From NCBI GenBank assembly GCA_963792125.1, contig CAWBVA010000001.1:65759-129758 (forward strand): a stretch of 64,000 bases of DNA. The letters are read 5' to 3'. A model generated the notes under the pieces. That model was not told the DNA's origin. It ran no database searches and worked only from the letters and a program-made list of their open reading frames with translations. The number at the start of each line of letters is the position of its first letter. Position 1 is the first letter of the stretch. A program made the position numbers and the translations under genes. Below are positions 18,321-28,491 of this stretch, in pieces. This DNA is from Methanocella_A sp963792125 (GTDB lineage: Archaea > Halobacteriota > Methanocellia > Methanocellales > Methanocellaceae).

Positions 18321-18476
18321 TCATTGATCATATTGCGGTACGCGGATCGGCGCCGACCAATCCGGGCACGACCAGATCGTTGTCAAGATAAAACCGGGGC
18401 GATCAAGGACTGTTGTCAGTAGCAATTCGCATAACTGCCCGGGAAACCCGATCATCGAATAAATGCCCGGCCCGTC
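18321..18476 (-). pseudogene. Degenerate copy of the Cys-rich small-protein family
   Basis: From 18476 leftward the frame reads DGPGIYSMIGFPGQLCELLL, then an insert, then TIWSCPDWSAPIRV and a stop. This aligns with the C-terminal two thirds of the intact copy at 28492-28665 (HGP..FPGPLCGLLL...VWCCPDWRAPIKE). An in-frame TAG replaces the N-terminal CxxC region, so it is broken. Confidence 0.6.
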
Positions 18477-18723
18477 CTAATCGATTTTTGATTCTCGACT
18501 AACTGAGAAAAAGTAAAATTATAATTTACATATGATAATTTCATTTCGGACTTATTTTGCCAAATGGGGATTTTCGGTCTTCAACGATCTACCAATCAAA
18601 CGTTTATAGCATTAAAGTTAATCATAGTGGTTACAGTATTGCATCCTGCCAGGATAGACAATCCTAAAAAGGAAAAAGGAAGAAAAAAATAAAGTTAAGG
18701 GCGGCCGTCGACCGGCACGTCCC

Positions 18724-19863
18724 TTACTTGATCACGTCAATGATGGACGAGGCAGCCTTGCCTTTCCTGGCAGGGAACCGGCCGCCGGGATAGTCGACGT
18801 CTTCCGTTGCGGCCGACTTCTGGCCGCTCTTGCCGACTACCTGTGGCGACTGTACTCCTGTCATGATGGCGAGGACCCTCACTTTGCCCTCGTATTCCTT
18901 CTGGATGCGTGCGCCCCAGATGACGTTGGCGTGGGAGTCCATCTCGTAGGTCAGCGATTCCGCGATGTTTTCGGCCTCACTCAGCGTCAGGTCCGGGCCG
19001 CCGGTGATATGCACCAGCGCTCCGGTCGCACCGCGGTAGTCCACATCGAGCAGCGGGTGGTCCAGCGCGGCCTTGACAACATCGGCCTTGTTCTGGCTCT
19101 TGGTCTCTCCAACGAGCATGACCGCAACGCCTCCGGCATTCATGATCGCTTTAACATCGGCGAAATCGAGGTTGATGAGCGATGGCCGGGTGATCGTCTC
19201 GGATATGCCCTTGATGGTTTCTGAAATCAGCTGGTCCATGACCGAGAATGCCTGCTCCAGCGGGAGGTTCGGGACCATCTCTAGCAGCCTGTTGTTGTCC
19301 AGCACGATGACTGTGTCGGCAGCAGCCCTTAAGTCAGCGATGCCTTCTTCAGCCTTAACCATCCTCGCACGTTCAACCTTGAACGGCGTGGAGACCATGC
19401 CGACGACGATGGCGCCCTGCTCCCTGGCGACCTGTGCGACGATTGGCGCTGTGCCTGTGCCCGTTCCGCCACCCATGCCGGCCGTGATAAATAGCAGGTC
19501 AGTGTCCTTCAGGACTTCCTGCAACGTGCCCCGTGCGAGCTCTGCCGCACGCTTGCCTATCTCCGGGAACCCGCCGGCACCCAGGCCGCGAGTCAGCGAT
19601 CTTCCAACCAGGATCTTCTTGTCGGCTTTGATCACGTCGAGGTGCTGCTTATCGGTGTTGACTGCGATGGTTTCAACGCCGTCGACGCCGATGTTGTACA
19701 AGCGGTTGATTGTATTATTGCCAGCGCCGCCGCACCCTACGATCTTGATCCGGGGGAGACCAAAGTCCTCAAAGTCAGCCCCCGAGGTGTTCTCGCCCTT
19801 CTCGTTCCGGTACTCTCGTTCCATTTCGGTGTATTTCAGTGCTTCTTGCACGAATGATTCCAT
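18724..19863 (-). CDS. ftsZ: Cell division protein FtsZ (FtsZ1 type)
   Basis: A tubulin-like GTPase of 379 residues that forms the division ring. The nucleotide site starts with KIVGCGGAGNNTINRL, the signature G-box is MGGGTGTGTAP, and the T7/synergy segment NLDFADVKAIM is intact. The N-terminal MESFVQEALKY extension is typical of euryarchaeal FtsZ1. It is full-length with codon use like the core genome, yet it lies between the two 38-bp repeats. No secE or nusG gene follows. Confidence 0.95.
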   Translation of the reverse strand: MESFVQEALKYTEMEREYRNEKGENTSGADFEDFGLPRIKIVGCGGAGNNTINRLYNIGVDGVETIAVNTDKQHLDVIKADKKILVGRSLTRGLGAGGFPEIGKRAAELARGTLQEVLKDTDLLFITAGMGGGTGTGTAPIVAQVAREQGAIVVGMVSTPFKVERARMVKAEEGIADLRAAADTVIVLDNNRLLEMVPNLPLEQAFSVMDQLISETIKGISETITRPSLINLDFADVKAIMNAGGVAVMLVGETKSQNKADVVKAALDHPLLDVDYRGATGALVHITGGPDLTLSEAENIAESLTYEMDSHANVIWGARIQKEYEGKVRVLAIMTGVQSPQVVGKSGQKSAATEDVDYPGGRFPARKGKAASSIIDVIK

Positions 19864-20626
19864 ATATATTCCATCCCCTGTTTTAGGTTTATTATCTGAT
19901 CAAGGCAGGCAGTACGAAGCCTCGGAATGCGCGGCGTTCGCGCATGCCTGTTACAGAAACCGCATTTTTCACTTTCGAACGCTATTTTTCCGGGCCGTCC
20001 TGGTTAGATACTGGACGATGTTCATAGGCTGAAGTCGCAGCCCCGACAGGAAAGGCAAGCTAAACTTTACAACAATTCCGCCTCAGGTAAAGGCAGTGCT
20101 CATTAATCTAGCGATGTCGATCAAATTGATTACCTATCAATTGATCCAATCCAAATCCCAAGCTTAATATTCCCTTCTACACATTTAAACCAACCGGTGT
20201 ACTCCAGTGAAAAAATTATTGTAGCATGCCGCTTTCGTTTTCCGATCTGTACTTACTAATGGACAACTGCAGGCACACCAGGCGACCAGTAACCAGCCGT
20301 AGGTTGAGGTCTCTGATGTTTCGGGCGGCCTCCACAAACCCAGCCTCCTAAAAATATGGTCTCCGCGACGCTAAACACAGAGTCATGAAGGAGTTCTGTC
20401 AATTCCCCCTTAGAACCCCGGCCGAATGCAATGGCGGGCATTCGCGTAAGCCTTGGTTGCCACGTGAATGTTAAACGATCCCCCCACGTTAATGAGGGGG
20501 ATATAGTTAGCTTGCTGTAAGTGAGACAATTTTCTTATAAAAATAGCGTTATAATATTAAATGCTGCTGCGTATATTGTTTTCTCAATTATCCATCGTAT
20601 TTTCTATAATAAAAAGGAAATGGTTT
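19864..20626. other. Gene-poor region upstream of ftsZ
   Basis: The part next to ftsZ is AT-rich and should hold its promoter (around 20100-20220). Positions 20256-20450 are GC-richer and have a short open minus frame that I do not trust. A hairpin ATCCCCC/GGGGGAT sits at 20478-20502. No RNA gene is recognised. Confidence 0.35.
20478..20502. terminator. GC hairpin, possible terminator or processing site
   Basis: A seven-base perfect stem (20478-20484 with 20496-20502) encloses an 11-base loop. No clear gene ends here, so its role is open. Confidence 0.35.
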
Positions 20627-21115
20627 TTAACTAACTTTTATGCTACCACTAATTGGAGCAGGGGATGCGAATTCAAATTTCTCCAGGGCCAAATTTCTTG
20701 CTTCCTCAGGCGTCACATCGCCGCCCCCGAAAGCAAGTTTATCTGGCGAGTCATCAATCACTTCTAGTAGTAATCCATCGCCTACAAAATTCGGGTCAAA
20801 GGACTTTGTTATAACGCCTGCTATCCAGGCTTTGTTACCATCGATAACAAGTGTCGTAACATCAACCTTTACTAAATTGTGACCAGGGCCTTCAGGGCCT
20901 TCATTATTTCTATATTGTATGGTTATCTGTCCTTTAGCATCATATTGATCGTCAATCTGTTTTGCCGTAAAACCGATCGTATCTTTAAAATCACGAAGCA
21001 AAAACGTTCCTCCACCAGTGGCCTTATTCGTTTCTGTTGGGTTTGTCGCGATTGCCGTGCTTGCAAATGCTAATAGTACTAACAGGCCTATTATTATAAT
21101 GGTTATTTTTTTCAT
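20627..21115 (-). CDS. Secreted protein with ATGGG-type beta domain
   Basis: 162 residues. A signal peptide (IIIIGLLVLLAFASTAIA) is followed by NKATGGGTFLLRDFKDTIGF, GQITIQYRN and AWIAGVIT. This pattern recurs in a widespread family of small secreted beta proteins of unknown function. AAAGGAGGA precedes the ATG. AT-rich, as in other island genes. Confidence 0.65.
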   Translation of the reverse strand: MKKITIIIIGLLVLLAFASTAIATNPTETNKATGGGTFLLRDFKDTIGFTAKQIDDQYDAKGQITIQYRNNEGPEGPGHNLVKVDVTTLVIDGNKAWIAGVITKSFDPNFVGDGLLLEVIDDSPDKLAFGGGDVTPEEARNLALEKFEFASPAPISGSIKVS

Positions 21116-21311
21116 TATAGTTCCTCCTTTTGTTATTTGTTTATTGCTCTTTGGCGTAGTGTCAGATATGATAGCAGTATAACAATAATGTCTTATTTAT
21201 TTACACTTTATCATAAAAGTTTTTATATAATAATGTATTTTTTTATCTTAAGAGCGGCGTGGTAACAAAGGCTTACACATATAAAGCAAGCTAGGTTATA
21301 GCATAATATTA

Positions 21312-21394
21312 TATATAAAATCGCCTAACAGCTATAAGATAAATAAAATAATGAGGCGAGGGGCATCTCCTGGAAATGCCGACATCCTGAATAT
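21312..21394. repeat. Island-specific structured repeat, copy 1
   Basis: The unit reads AAATCGCCTAACAGC, a roughly 30-base spacer, then ATGAGGCGAGGGGCATCTCC and TGCCGACATCCTGA. CGCCT and AGGCG can pair, and GGCAT/ATGCC forms a second small stem. Related copies lie at 22831, 27948, 31061 and 31631. Confidence 0.6.
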
Positions 21395-21419
21395 GCTATT
21401 GTTTTTGTAAAGGGTGCTA

Positions 21420-22034
21420 TCAGGCTTTCCAGTACGTGTACATTCCGATGCATAGAATTCCAGCTCCCGGGGGCGTCTGCCTGATTACCTGTAGCAGCCC
21501 TAGAAGGTCTACCGAAGATCCAATAGCATTGAGCAGGGCCAGGATGATCAGTCCCGGGCTCAGCATGCCTGTAGCTCCCAGGACTATCGGTAGCAGGACG
21601 GACAGGACGATAAACGGTGCTAAGCTGATGATGATAAATCTCTGCCTCGTCAGCACTTCCTCGGTTACTACGTAGACACCGGCATAAGTAATTCCCAGGT
21701 AGGTCTTATCGGAACGGAGGAAACCCTGGATAAAGACTAAATGTAGAAGCTCATGTACCAGCATTAGCAGGACGAGACTTAGAATGCCCAGCAGGATATC
21801 GAGCAGTTTTATCTCAATAGAGAACGAGCCTGTGAAGAGTGATGAGAAAAAATCTGTTAACTGGCTCAGCGATGCTGGCGCTACCAGCATGACTATGCCT
21901 GCAACGATTATGAAGCTCAGCAGCATCAGCGGAACTGACATGAGGATTGCTATGGCAGTACTGCCCGGCGCGTTCAGCTTCCTCCAGCCGTCAGCCATTA
22001 ATCCCGTAACTTTCTCTGGATCTGTTTTTAACAT
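21420..22034 (-). CDS. DUF3267-type membrane metalloprotease-like protein
   Basis: 204 residues with four or five hydrophobic helices. The zincin-like motif LVHELLHLVF (HExxH) lies near residue 95. This matches the DUF3267 family of predicted membrane zinc peptidases. The third zinc ligand is not obvious. AGGA precedes ATG 22034. Substrate unknown. Confidence 0.75.
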   Translation of the reverse strand: MLKTDPEKVTGLMADGWRKLNAPGSTAIAILMSVPLMLLSFIIVAGIVMLVAPASLSQLTDFFSSLFTGSFSIEIKLLDILLGILSLVLLMLVHELLHLVFIQGFLRSDKTYLGITYAGVYVVTEEVLTRQRFIIISLAPFIVLSVLLPIVLGATGMLSPGLIILALLNAIGSSVDLLGLLQVIRQTPPGAGILCIGMYTYWKA

Positions 22035-22194
22035 TCCTGTGATGATATGGATAGCGACGCCTCCGTCAAGCCATTTACCGATGATAATCCGATCGGTTGA
22101 TTATTGCCATTCGCTACTATGATACACATATATGACCTTATAATAATTCTGTAAACATTCGCATCCCGGGAAGTGTATGAATTTTACTACCCGT

Positions 22195-22217
22195 GAAGTG
22201 CCGCCATCCTGACCGGA
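22195..22217. repeat. Short partial copy of the island repeat
   Basis: GAAGTGCCGCCATCCTGACCGGAT matches the 3' part of the repeat at 21312 and 31061 with one change. The 5' hairpin half is absent. Confidence 0.5.
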
Positions 22218-22286
22218 TTGTATTAAATACTGATAGCTAACAATTTTATATGAAAAATTTTAGTCAGGATAAAAAGGCGGTAGTGA

Positions 22287-22724
22287 TTATTTTTTAACGA
22301 AATATAATGAGCTACCGTTAATATTGAACCCCGTCATTTCGTCGTTGAGAATAATCTCTTTGCTGCCACCCTTACCGATATTAATTGAATAATGTCTATT
22401 ATCCATTTTACTCCAAACGCCTGTCGTTCCATAACCACCTTCGTTGTAATACAATGTCCCATTCTGGAAGAAATTAAAGTATCCGTACTCTGAATTATAG
22501 TACGTTTCCCAAATGCCAACTATATTATCTACCGGTATGGGTGTTGGCGTTGGCGTAGGCGTGACCGTAGGCTCCGGCGTTGGTGTAGGAGTCGGTGTAG
22601 GCTCTGGTGTTACAGTAACATAAATAATCAAGGGGGTTGGCTGAGCGACCTGTGCGCCTGTACAACCGCCTACCAAAATAAAAACCAATATTGCTAATAT
22701 CAACAATGATAATTGCTTACTCAT
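22287..22724 (-). CDS. Lipoprotein with Pro-Thr linker and small beta domain
   Basis: From ATG 22724 (GGGGGTAG before it) a lipobox ILVGGC anchors the protein. A long TPEPTPTPTP-type linker follows, then a domain reading GIWETYYNSEYGYF, FFQNGTLYYN, GVWSKMDNRHYSI and NDEMTGFNINGS. The same domain pattern occurs at 28976 and 29280, so this is a local paralogous family of surface proteins. Confidence 0.65.
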   Translation of the reverse strand: MSKQLSLLILAILVFILVGGCTGAQVAQPTPLIIYVTVTPEPTPTPTPTPEPTVTPTPTPTPIPVDNIVGIWETYYNSEYGYFNFFQNGTLYYNEGGYGTTGVWSKMDNRHYSINIGKGGSKEIILNDEMTGFNINGSSLYFVKK

Positions 22725-22830
22725 CAAAAGACTACCCCCCATAATAACAATAATTATAGGACTACCTATTATTAAGCTTACTATCACAAAGCCCCGGATA
22801 TGATTAACTTACTATGAAAAATATTTAATC

Positions 22831-22880
22831 TTAAATCGCCTAATAGGTAAGGTGTAAGCAGATGTATGAGGCGTGAGGCG
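22831..22880. repeat. Island-specific structured repeat, copy 2 (5' half)
   Basis: AAATCGCCTAATAGG, a 25-30 base spacer, then ATGAGGCGTG repeats the first hairpin of copy 1. The 3' GGGGCATC part is replaced by unrelated sequence. Confidence 0.45.
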
Positions 22881-22899
22881 CGACCGGCCGAAGGGGCCC

Positions 22900-23091
22900 T
22901 TATATTCCTGCCCGTCTGACCGTTGCCCCTTTGATCATGTTTTCATTAGAAAGCGCATCGGATACAGAATCCAGACAGTCCGTACCACAGGCATCGCTGT
23001 CGCCGGGCGTTTTCGTGTCGGCCGGTTTATCGGGTGGGCTATTGCTCGTGAGCGATAGGCCTGTTCCCCAAAAAATGAAAACCGGATCCAT
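22900..23091 (-). CDS. Possible small protein coupled to the acetyltransferase gene
   Basis: A 63-residue frame starts at an ATG overlapping the acetyltransferase stop (TAATG), a typical coupling arrangement. It contains SPPDKPADTKTPGDSDACGT and DCLDSVSDALSNEN, and its third codon positions look coding. No homologue recognised; treat as tentative. Confidence 0.35.
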   Translation of the reverse strand: MDPVFIFWGTGLSLTSNSPPDKPADTKTPGDSDACGTDCLDSVSDALSNENMIKGATVRRAGI

Positions 23092-23609
23092 TATAAATTC
23101 AAGTCCCAGCGTTCTTCTAAAACCGTTTCGCCCCAGTCATTATTTTCATGTGTTTCCGTAATCAGAAATCCTTTGCTATCATACAAATGTCTTGCAGCCA
23201 TTAGCGTACTGAAAGTCCACAAAAACACGTGCACATACTTCTTTTCTTTACAAAAGTCAATCGCCATATCAAGGAGTTTATGTCCCGCACCCAATCCTCT
23301 CATTTCAGGTTCTAAGAAGAAAAATCTTAATTGTGCTGTTGCCTTGTCCACATGCGTAATGGCTACGCACCCTGACGAAACTCCGTTGTTTTCAAGAATA
23401 AACATGCAGTCTCTTTTGTCATCGAATTGATTTACAAAATTATGTACTCCTTCAGTCAGGTACGCTTTCCATATTTCAGACGTAAACCCATATTCCAGTT
23501 TATATAATGCCAGCTGATGAGATATTACAAAGTCCACGTCTGTCTCTTTAAAAGGTCGAATGGTAATATTTGAGGTCGCCTTGGCCAAATGCTGTTTTAT
23601 TTTATTCAT
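23091..23609 (-). CDS. GNAT-family N-acetyltransferase
   Basis: 172 residues with the GNAT core. The acetyl-CoA binding motif reads LRFFFLEPEMRGLGAGHKLL near residue 95, preceded by a beta strand (SSGCVAITHVDKATAQ) and followed by the C-terminal ARHLYDSKGFLITET. It resembles the type often found beside regulators. Substrate unknown. AT-richer than the chromosome core. Confidence 0.85.
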   Translation of the reverse strand: MNKIKQHLAKATSNITIRPFKETDVDFVISHQLALYKLEYGFTSEIWKAYLTEGVHNFVNQFDDKRDCMFILENNGVSSGCVAITHVDKATAQLRFFFLEPEMRGLGAGHKLLDMAIDFCKEKKYVHVFLWTFSTLMAARHLYDSKGFLITETHENNDWGETVLEERWDLNL

Positions 23610-23900
23610 GGCTGTCGAGGGATTTTAGTTGTACTTTGGGTCATCGGCAAATTTTTCATACACTCCTGTGGTCTTCGATGGGTAGTCATTTCACCGAACA
23701 TAATTACTGATTATTGTAATAACGATAATAAAGCTAACTTTAAGGTTACAAGGTTATTTTTCAACTGTAAGAAAAAATGTGACATTTTGCTACTGGATAT
23801 ATATCTCCAATTAGTATTAATGGATTGGAAGTAACTGAATATTGGACTTTATTGTCCACGAATCATCCGGAATTATGGACAGGGGAGGACGAGGCCGATC

Positions 23901-24594
23901 TTGGGAACGTCAAAAATAGGCACGCTGAACGAAAAGCCGCTTCATGAAGCTTTGAAGCGGTGGTATGCACAACCGGGAGACATCTTCGAGGTACCGGTAG
24001 ACGGATTTGTGGTGGATATCGTCGCGGGACGGCGATCTCCTTATCGAGATACAGACACGGAATTTCAGTGCCATAAAACGGAAACTGGAGAAACTCTTAG
24101 TCAACCATTCCGTGCGGCTGGTCTATCCGATACCCCGTGAGAAATGGATCGTGAAGCTGACAGATGACGGGAACAGCCCGATCAGCCGCCGGAGATCACC
24201 CAAGCGCGGTGCATTTGAACACATCTTCGAGGAACTGATAAGATTGCCTGGACTGCTTAAGAATCCCAACTTCTCGATAGAGTTGCTGCTGATCGAGGAG
24301 GAAGAAGTACGCCGGTACGACGGCGTCCGCGGCTGGAGGCGGAGGGGGTGGGTCACGGAGGAGCGCAGGTTACTGCGGGTGGTGGATAAGCGGATATTGA
24401 ATTCACCAGCAGATATGCATGCTTTTATCCCCACGACTCTGACCGAGCCTTTTTCAGTTAATGACCTGGCAACAGCCACCAATAGTTCTAGAAAGCTGGC
24501 CCGGAAAATGGTCTACTGCCTGCGGGCAATGGGTTGTGTGGCCCCGGCAGGAAAAAGGGCTAATGCGATACTGTATGCTCGACGAACTACCTGA
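23901..24594 (+). CDS. Conserved protein with C-terminal HTH-like segment, one frameshift
   Basis: The N-terminal part GTSKIGTLNEKPLHEALKRW...FVVDIV is in one frame and continues, after one extra base near 24027, as RDGDLLIEIQTRNFSAIKRK...WIVKL. Together they make a widespread bacterial and archaeal protein of about 230 residues whose start resembles a restriction-endonuclease-like fold. The C-terminal half (FSVNDLATATNSSRKLARKM) looks like an HTH. A TTG start at 23901 is assumed. Function is not established. Confidence 0.65.
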
Positions 24595-24715
24595 GTGAGC
24601 CAACGGTAATCGGACTACCGTTAAAACAGGGGATATCGAGATGAAAATGCGCCTGCAGAAGCTGGATAATGGCAAGTAATAAGCACGATGAAAGACTTTT
24701 ATTATAAGTGCATTA

Positions 24716-27002
24716 ATGATCGACATTCCAGCCACACTCAAAGAGCTCACTATCGAAGAAAAAGCAGCCCTGTGTACAGGTAGTTGCCCCTGGGCCACCT
24801 TTAAAATCGATCGTCTGAAAATCCCGAGAATGATCCTTGCCGATGGCCCGCATGGAGTCAGGAAGTGCCTGAACATGAAGGCGAACGTTTCTCAAAGCCT
24901 GCCCGCTACCTGCTTCCCGACGGCTTCGTGTCTGGCCTCGACCTGGGATCGCGATCTCCTTTACACCATGGGCCAGGCACTCGCCGAGGAAGCCATCGCG
25001 CAACGTGTCGATTTGCTGCTCGGGCCGGGGGTGAACATGAAGCGTTCTCCGCTCGGCGGCCGCAATTTCGAGTATTTCTCAGAAGACCCGTACCTGGCCG
25101 GGGAAATGGCTACCGGCATTATCAACGGCATCCAGGAGAAGGGCGTGGGCGCGACGATTAAGCATTTCGCGGCCAACAGCCAGGAGTTCAAACGGTATAC
25201 GTATGAGTGCTGAAATCGACGAGCGGACGTTACGCGAGATATACCTGCCCGCGTTCGAGACGGCGATTAAAAAGGCGAAGCCGTGGGCCGTCATGAGCGC
25301 CTATAACAAGCTCAACGGAGTCCCGTGTTCAGAACATCCCGAGCTGCTGACCCGTATCCTGCGATATGAATGGAAGTTCGACGGGCTGGTCATGTCGGAC
25401 TGGGGCGCCGTCCAGAACCTGGTCAAGGCGATCGGCGCGGGACTGGACCTGGAAATGCAGGGCCCTCAACCGGTCGACGTGCACGGTTTAGTGGATGCCG
25501 TCCGTTCGGGAGCCATGGACGAAACAGTCCTGGATCAGGCGGTATCCCGCATTCTTTCCACGATTAATAAAGCTGCGGAAACGCCTAAAGGCGGAATATT
25601 AAATGTCCCGAGCCATCACGATCTCGCGTGCAAGATCGCCAGCGAAGGCATGGTATTGCTAAAGAACAACGGTATCTTGCCTTTAAAAAATCATGACCGG
25701 ATTGCAGTCATCGGTTTGTCCGCCAGACAGCCTTATTTCCAGGGCGGAGGGGCTTCAAATGTGAACCCGACCAAAGTATCAATCCCATGGGAAGAACTGC
25801 AACATCAGGCTCCGGATACATTATTTACTTATGCCGAGGGGTATTCTCCGGATGGAAAATTCCGGCAGGTTTTAATCGACGAAGCCGTCGGAATTGCAAA
25901 ATCGGCCGAAGTGGCCATCCTCTTTATCGCTCCGCCCCCCTTGACCGAAGCGGAAGGATACGACCGTACCGGTATCGACCTGTCCCACCAGCAGGTCACC
26001 CTGATCAAATCGGTTACCGCCGTTCAGCCGAACACAGTGGTCGTGTTAAATAATGGAGCGCCGATCGCGATGAGTGAATGGATCGGGGATGTGGCGGCAG
26101 TGCTCGAGGCCTGGATGATGGGACAGGCAGGCGGTAAAGCAATTGCCGAGATATTGTATGGACATATCAATCCGTCGGGAAAACTGGCGGAAACGTTCCC
26201 GCTTAAGCTCTCCGACACGCCGGCGTATCTCAACTGGCCGGGCGTAAACAACATGGAAACCGACATAGCGTGTTATGGTGAGGGGCTTTTCATCGGCTAT
26301 CGCTATTATGATGCAAAAGAGGTGCCCGTGTTGTTCCCGTTCGGGCATGGATTGAGCTATACCACGTTCTCTTACAGTAACCCGCGCGCTTCGGCAACCC
26401 AATTTAAAGATACCGATGGGATCGAGATATCGGTCGATGTGACGAATACGGGGAATGTCGCGGGAAAGGAAATCGTCCAGGTATATGTCCATGATCAGAA
26501 ATCCGGCCTGATCCGCCCGTTCAAAGAATTAAAAGGATTCGTAAAAGTGGAGCTCCAGCCCGGCGAAACGCAGACTGTGTCCATCCCGCTGGATTATCGT
26601 AGCTTTGCTTATTACCATCCCTCATATAAACGATGGATCACTGAGGACGGCGATTTTGATATTCTTATCGGGGCTTCTTCTGCCGATATTCGTCATCGGA
26701 TCGTTGTCAGCCTGCAATCGAGCTTGAAATTATGCCATATTCTGGATCCCTATTCAACGGTTCGTGAATGGCTTGAAGACTCCCGGGGCAGAGCCGTCCT
26801 TGAGCCGATTTTAATGAAGATAATCGAGCAGAGGTGCACCGGAATGATAAGTGGAGAGTACAAGGATGAATCGATAGTCAGGAACATGATGAATAATATT
26901 ATGGATATGCCAATATTCATGGTGTTTAATTATTTCGAAGGATTCATGCCGGCATTACCTGAAGAAATGATACATTATTTGATCGCAAAAATTAATGAAT
27001 GA
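24716..27002 (+). CDS. Glycoside hydrolase family 3 beta-glucosidase-like, one frameshift
   Basis: About 762 residues after correction. The GH3 N-domain has LADGPHGVRK, KRSPLGGRNFEYFSEDP and KHFAANSQEF. The nucleophile motif GLVMSDWGAV gives the catalytic Asp. The C-terminal sandwich includes SEGMVLLKNNGILPLK and FPFGHGLSYTTF, then an FnIII-like domain. One extra base near 25203 splits the frame between KRYT and MSAEIDERTL. No signal peptide, so it is likely cytoplasmic. GH3 enzymes are rare in methanogens, and it lies in the island, so bacterial transfer is likely. Confidence 0.85.
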
Positions 27003-27676
27003 AAACACCGGCGCATATGCCGAAGGCTCGATGATTTAACATCTTTTTATTAAGGACAGAGGGGGTTATCCTATCCGTGCTATACGCAGCATTACAGCGC
27101 GCCAGGATCGCCAGGTACCGCCAAGACCGCCAAGGACTGTTTATGAGCAATGACGTGACGTTATCCATTTCACTGCAATCCTGGCGGTCTCGTGAACATC
27201 GGGAGGTTAAGGAGCCAGGGAGACGAACGGTAAAAACGGAGCTTAAGGAGCTAAGGAGTCTAAGGAGCATTTTTTAAACCGTCCTCCTTAAGCTCCTTAG
27301 CTCCTTAAGCTCCCTTTTTAAAACCGTTCTCCTCGACTCCTTCAAACTCCTTCGGCTCATGCACCCTAGTCTCCGTGCGCTCCTTAGCCGCCCGACTCCT
27401 TCAGCCCTTCAGGCACCCGGATTTTCACCGATCTACCCATGAAAACACTGGTTTATCATTAACAGAGTCTATGCAGTACTGGTGATCCTGGCGCGCTCTA
27501 AAAACGGTTCCGGGGATTCCTTCACGCAAAGCCCTGGCAGAGAAATGCGACTTGACTTACCCTGGACAAGCCCACCGCCCGACGGGTAGCAGAAACATAA
27601 TGCCTGATTGCCCATAATTTATTAAATATTGGTGCGTTGAATATCCAGTCAGAAAATTGTGTTAGTGAGGAGTTGT
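27003..27676. other. Gene-free region rich in short repeats
   Basis: Contains CGCCAAG/GCCAGG words around 27090-27190, the hairpin at 27236-27330, and CTCCGTGCGCTCCTTAG words near 27370-27400 that recur at 31025 and 31785. No gene is supported. Confidence 0.5.
27236..27330. repeat. Hairpin built of CTTAAGGAG/CTAAGGAG words
   Basis: The left arm GGAGCTTAAGGAGCTAAGGAG (split as 8-9 base words) is mirrored by CTCCTTAGCTCCTTAAGCTCC on the right, with a loop holding TTTTTTAAACC. It can fold into a long stem in several registers because of its internal repeats. Confidence 0.65.
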
Positions 27677-27907
27677 ATGAAAAATAACAATATCAAATTA
27701 ACAAAAGAGAAAAGGGACGATATGGTCTCTGCAATTAAGAACTATTTTTTAAAAGAGAGGGAAGAAGAAATAGGTGATCTGGCTGCAGGCTTGCTTTTAG
27801 AATTCATTATAGACGAATTGGCACCGGAATTTTACAATCAAGGTGTTTATGATTCGTATAAACATATGGAAGACAAAATCGAAGATTTATTATCGATCCA
27901 AAAATAA
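27677..27907 (+). CDS. DUF2164-family protein
   Basis: 76 residues from ATG 27677 (GTGAGGAG before it). The pattern IKLTKEKRDDMVSAIKNYF, then EEIGDLAAGLLLEF and FYNQGVYDSYKHMEDK, matches the DUF2164 family of small acidic helical proteins found mainly in bacteria. Function unknown. Probably acquired with the island. Confidence 0.75.
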   Translation: MKNNNIKLTKEKRDDMVSAIKNYFLKEREEEIGDLAAGLLLEFIIDELAPEFYNQGVYDSYKHMEDKIEDLLSIQK

Positions 27908-27947
27908 TGATTTATACGTAAATTTCTTTTATAGTTGCAAAGGGTTA

Positions 27948-28033
27948 AATTATAAATCGCCCGATAGATAGCTGATAAGAAATATCATGAGGAGAGGGGC
28001 ATCCCATGCAAGTGCCGACATCCCGACGGCGCC
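27948..28033. repeat. Island-specific structured repeat, copy 3
   Basis: TATAAATCGCCCGATAG, a spacer, ATGAGGAGAGGGGCATCCC and AGTGCCGACATCCCGACGG match copy 1 over about 85 bases, with scattered changes. Confidence 0.6.
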
Positions 28034-28159
28034 ATATTTCTTTACTTCAATAGTTCTGCTATGCCATATTGTATCACATTTTTTATCTGACTCGTACCTT
28101 TTTACTATTACTGTGCGGTATCCTACATCTTAAGGGCTGGATGTCCGGATAGATGCATC

Positions 28160-28324
28160 ATGCCTCTCGGTTCCTGTGCTGAATGTAAAAACGGATCATT
28201 CTATAAAGATGCCCATATGATCAGCCGGAGTTGTTGGTCAATGATGGTCAATGAACTGAAGTTCGATCTCGGGAAGGTCCGGGATTGTGGCGGCTATTAT
28301 CCTGGATGCTTTGTTAAGAAATGA
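28160..28324 (+). CDS. 54-residue Cys-rich small protein
   Basis: The frame reads MPLGSCAECKNGSFYKDAH, has a central Cys-Trp pair (SRSCWSMM), and ends VRDCGGYYPGCFVKK. Spacing CxxC...C...C...C suggests zinc binding. It is a distant member of the same family as 28492-28665 (CxxC-x-x-G...C...C). No strong ribosome site, so expression is uncertain. Confidence 0.5.
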   Translation: MPLGSCAECKNGSFYKDAHMISRSCWSMMVNELKFDLGKVRDCGGYYPGCFVKK

Positions 28325-28491
28325 TTACTAAACTTTGGGTTGTATGTTGATGGATTATTATACAACCTTTATATGTTCCTGGATAATTGTTTGATATGCG
28401 CGATGAAGCATGAAATTACTATACCCCCCACTAGATAGAAATTGCTGAGCGCAACCCCAATATACAAATTTTCGTTATATCCATTGGTGCT

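Noticed and set aside
20256..20441. 61-codon minus frame upstream of ftsZ
   Set aside because: It looked slightly protein-like, but has no ribosome site and no recognised homology, and lies in a GC-rich patch that may be structural.
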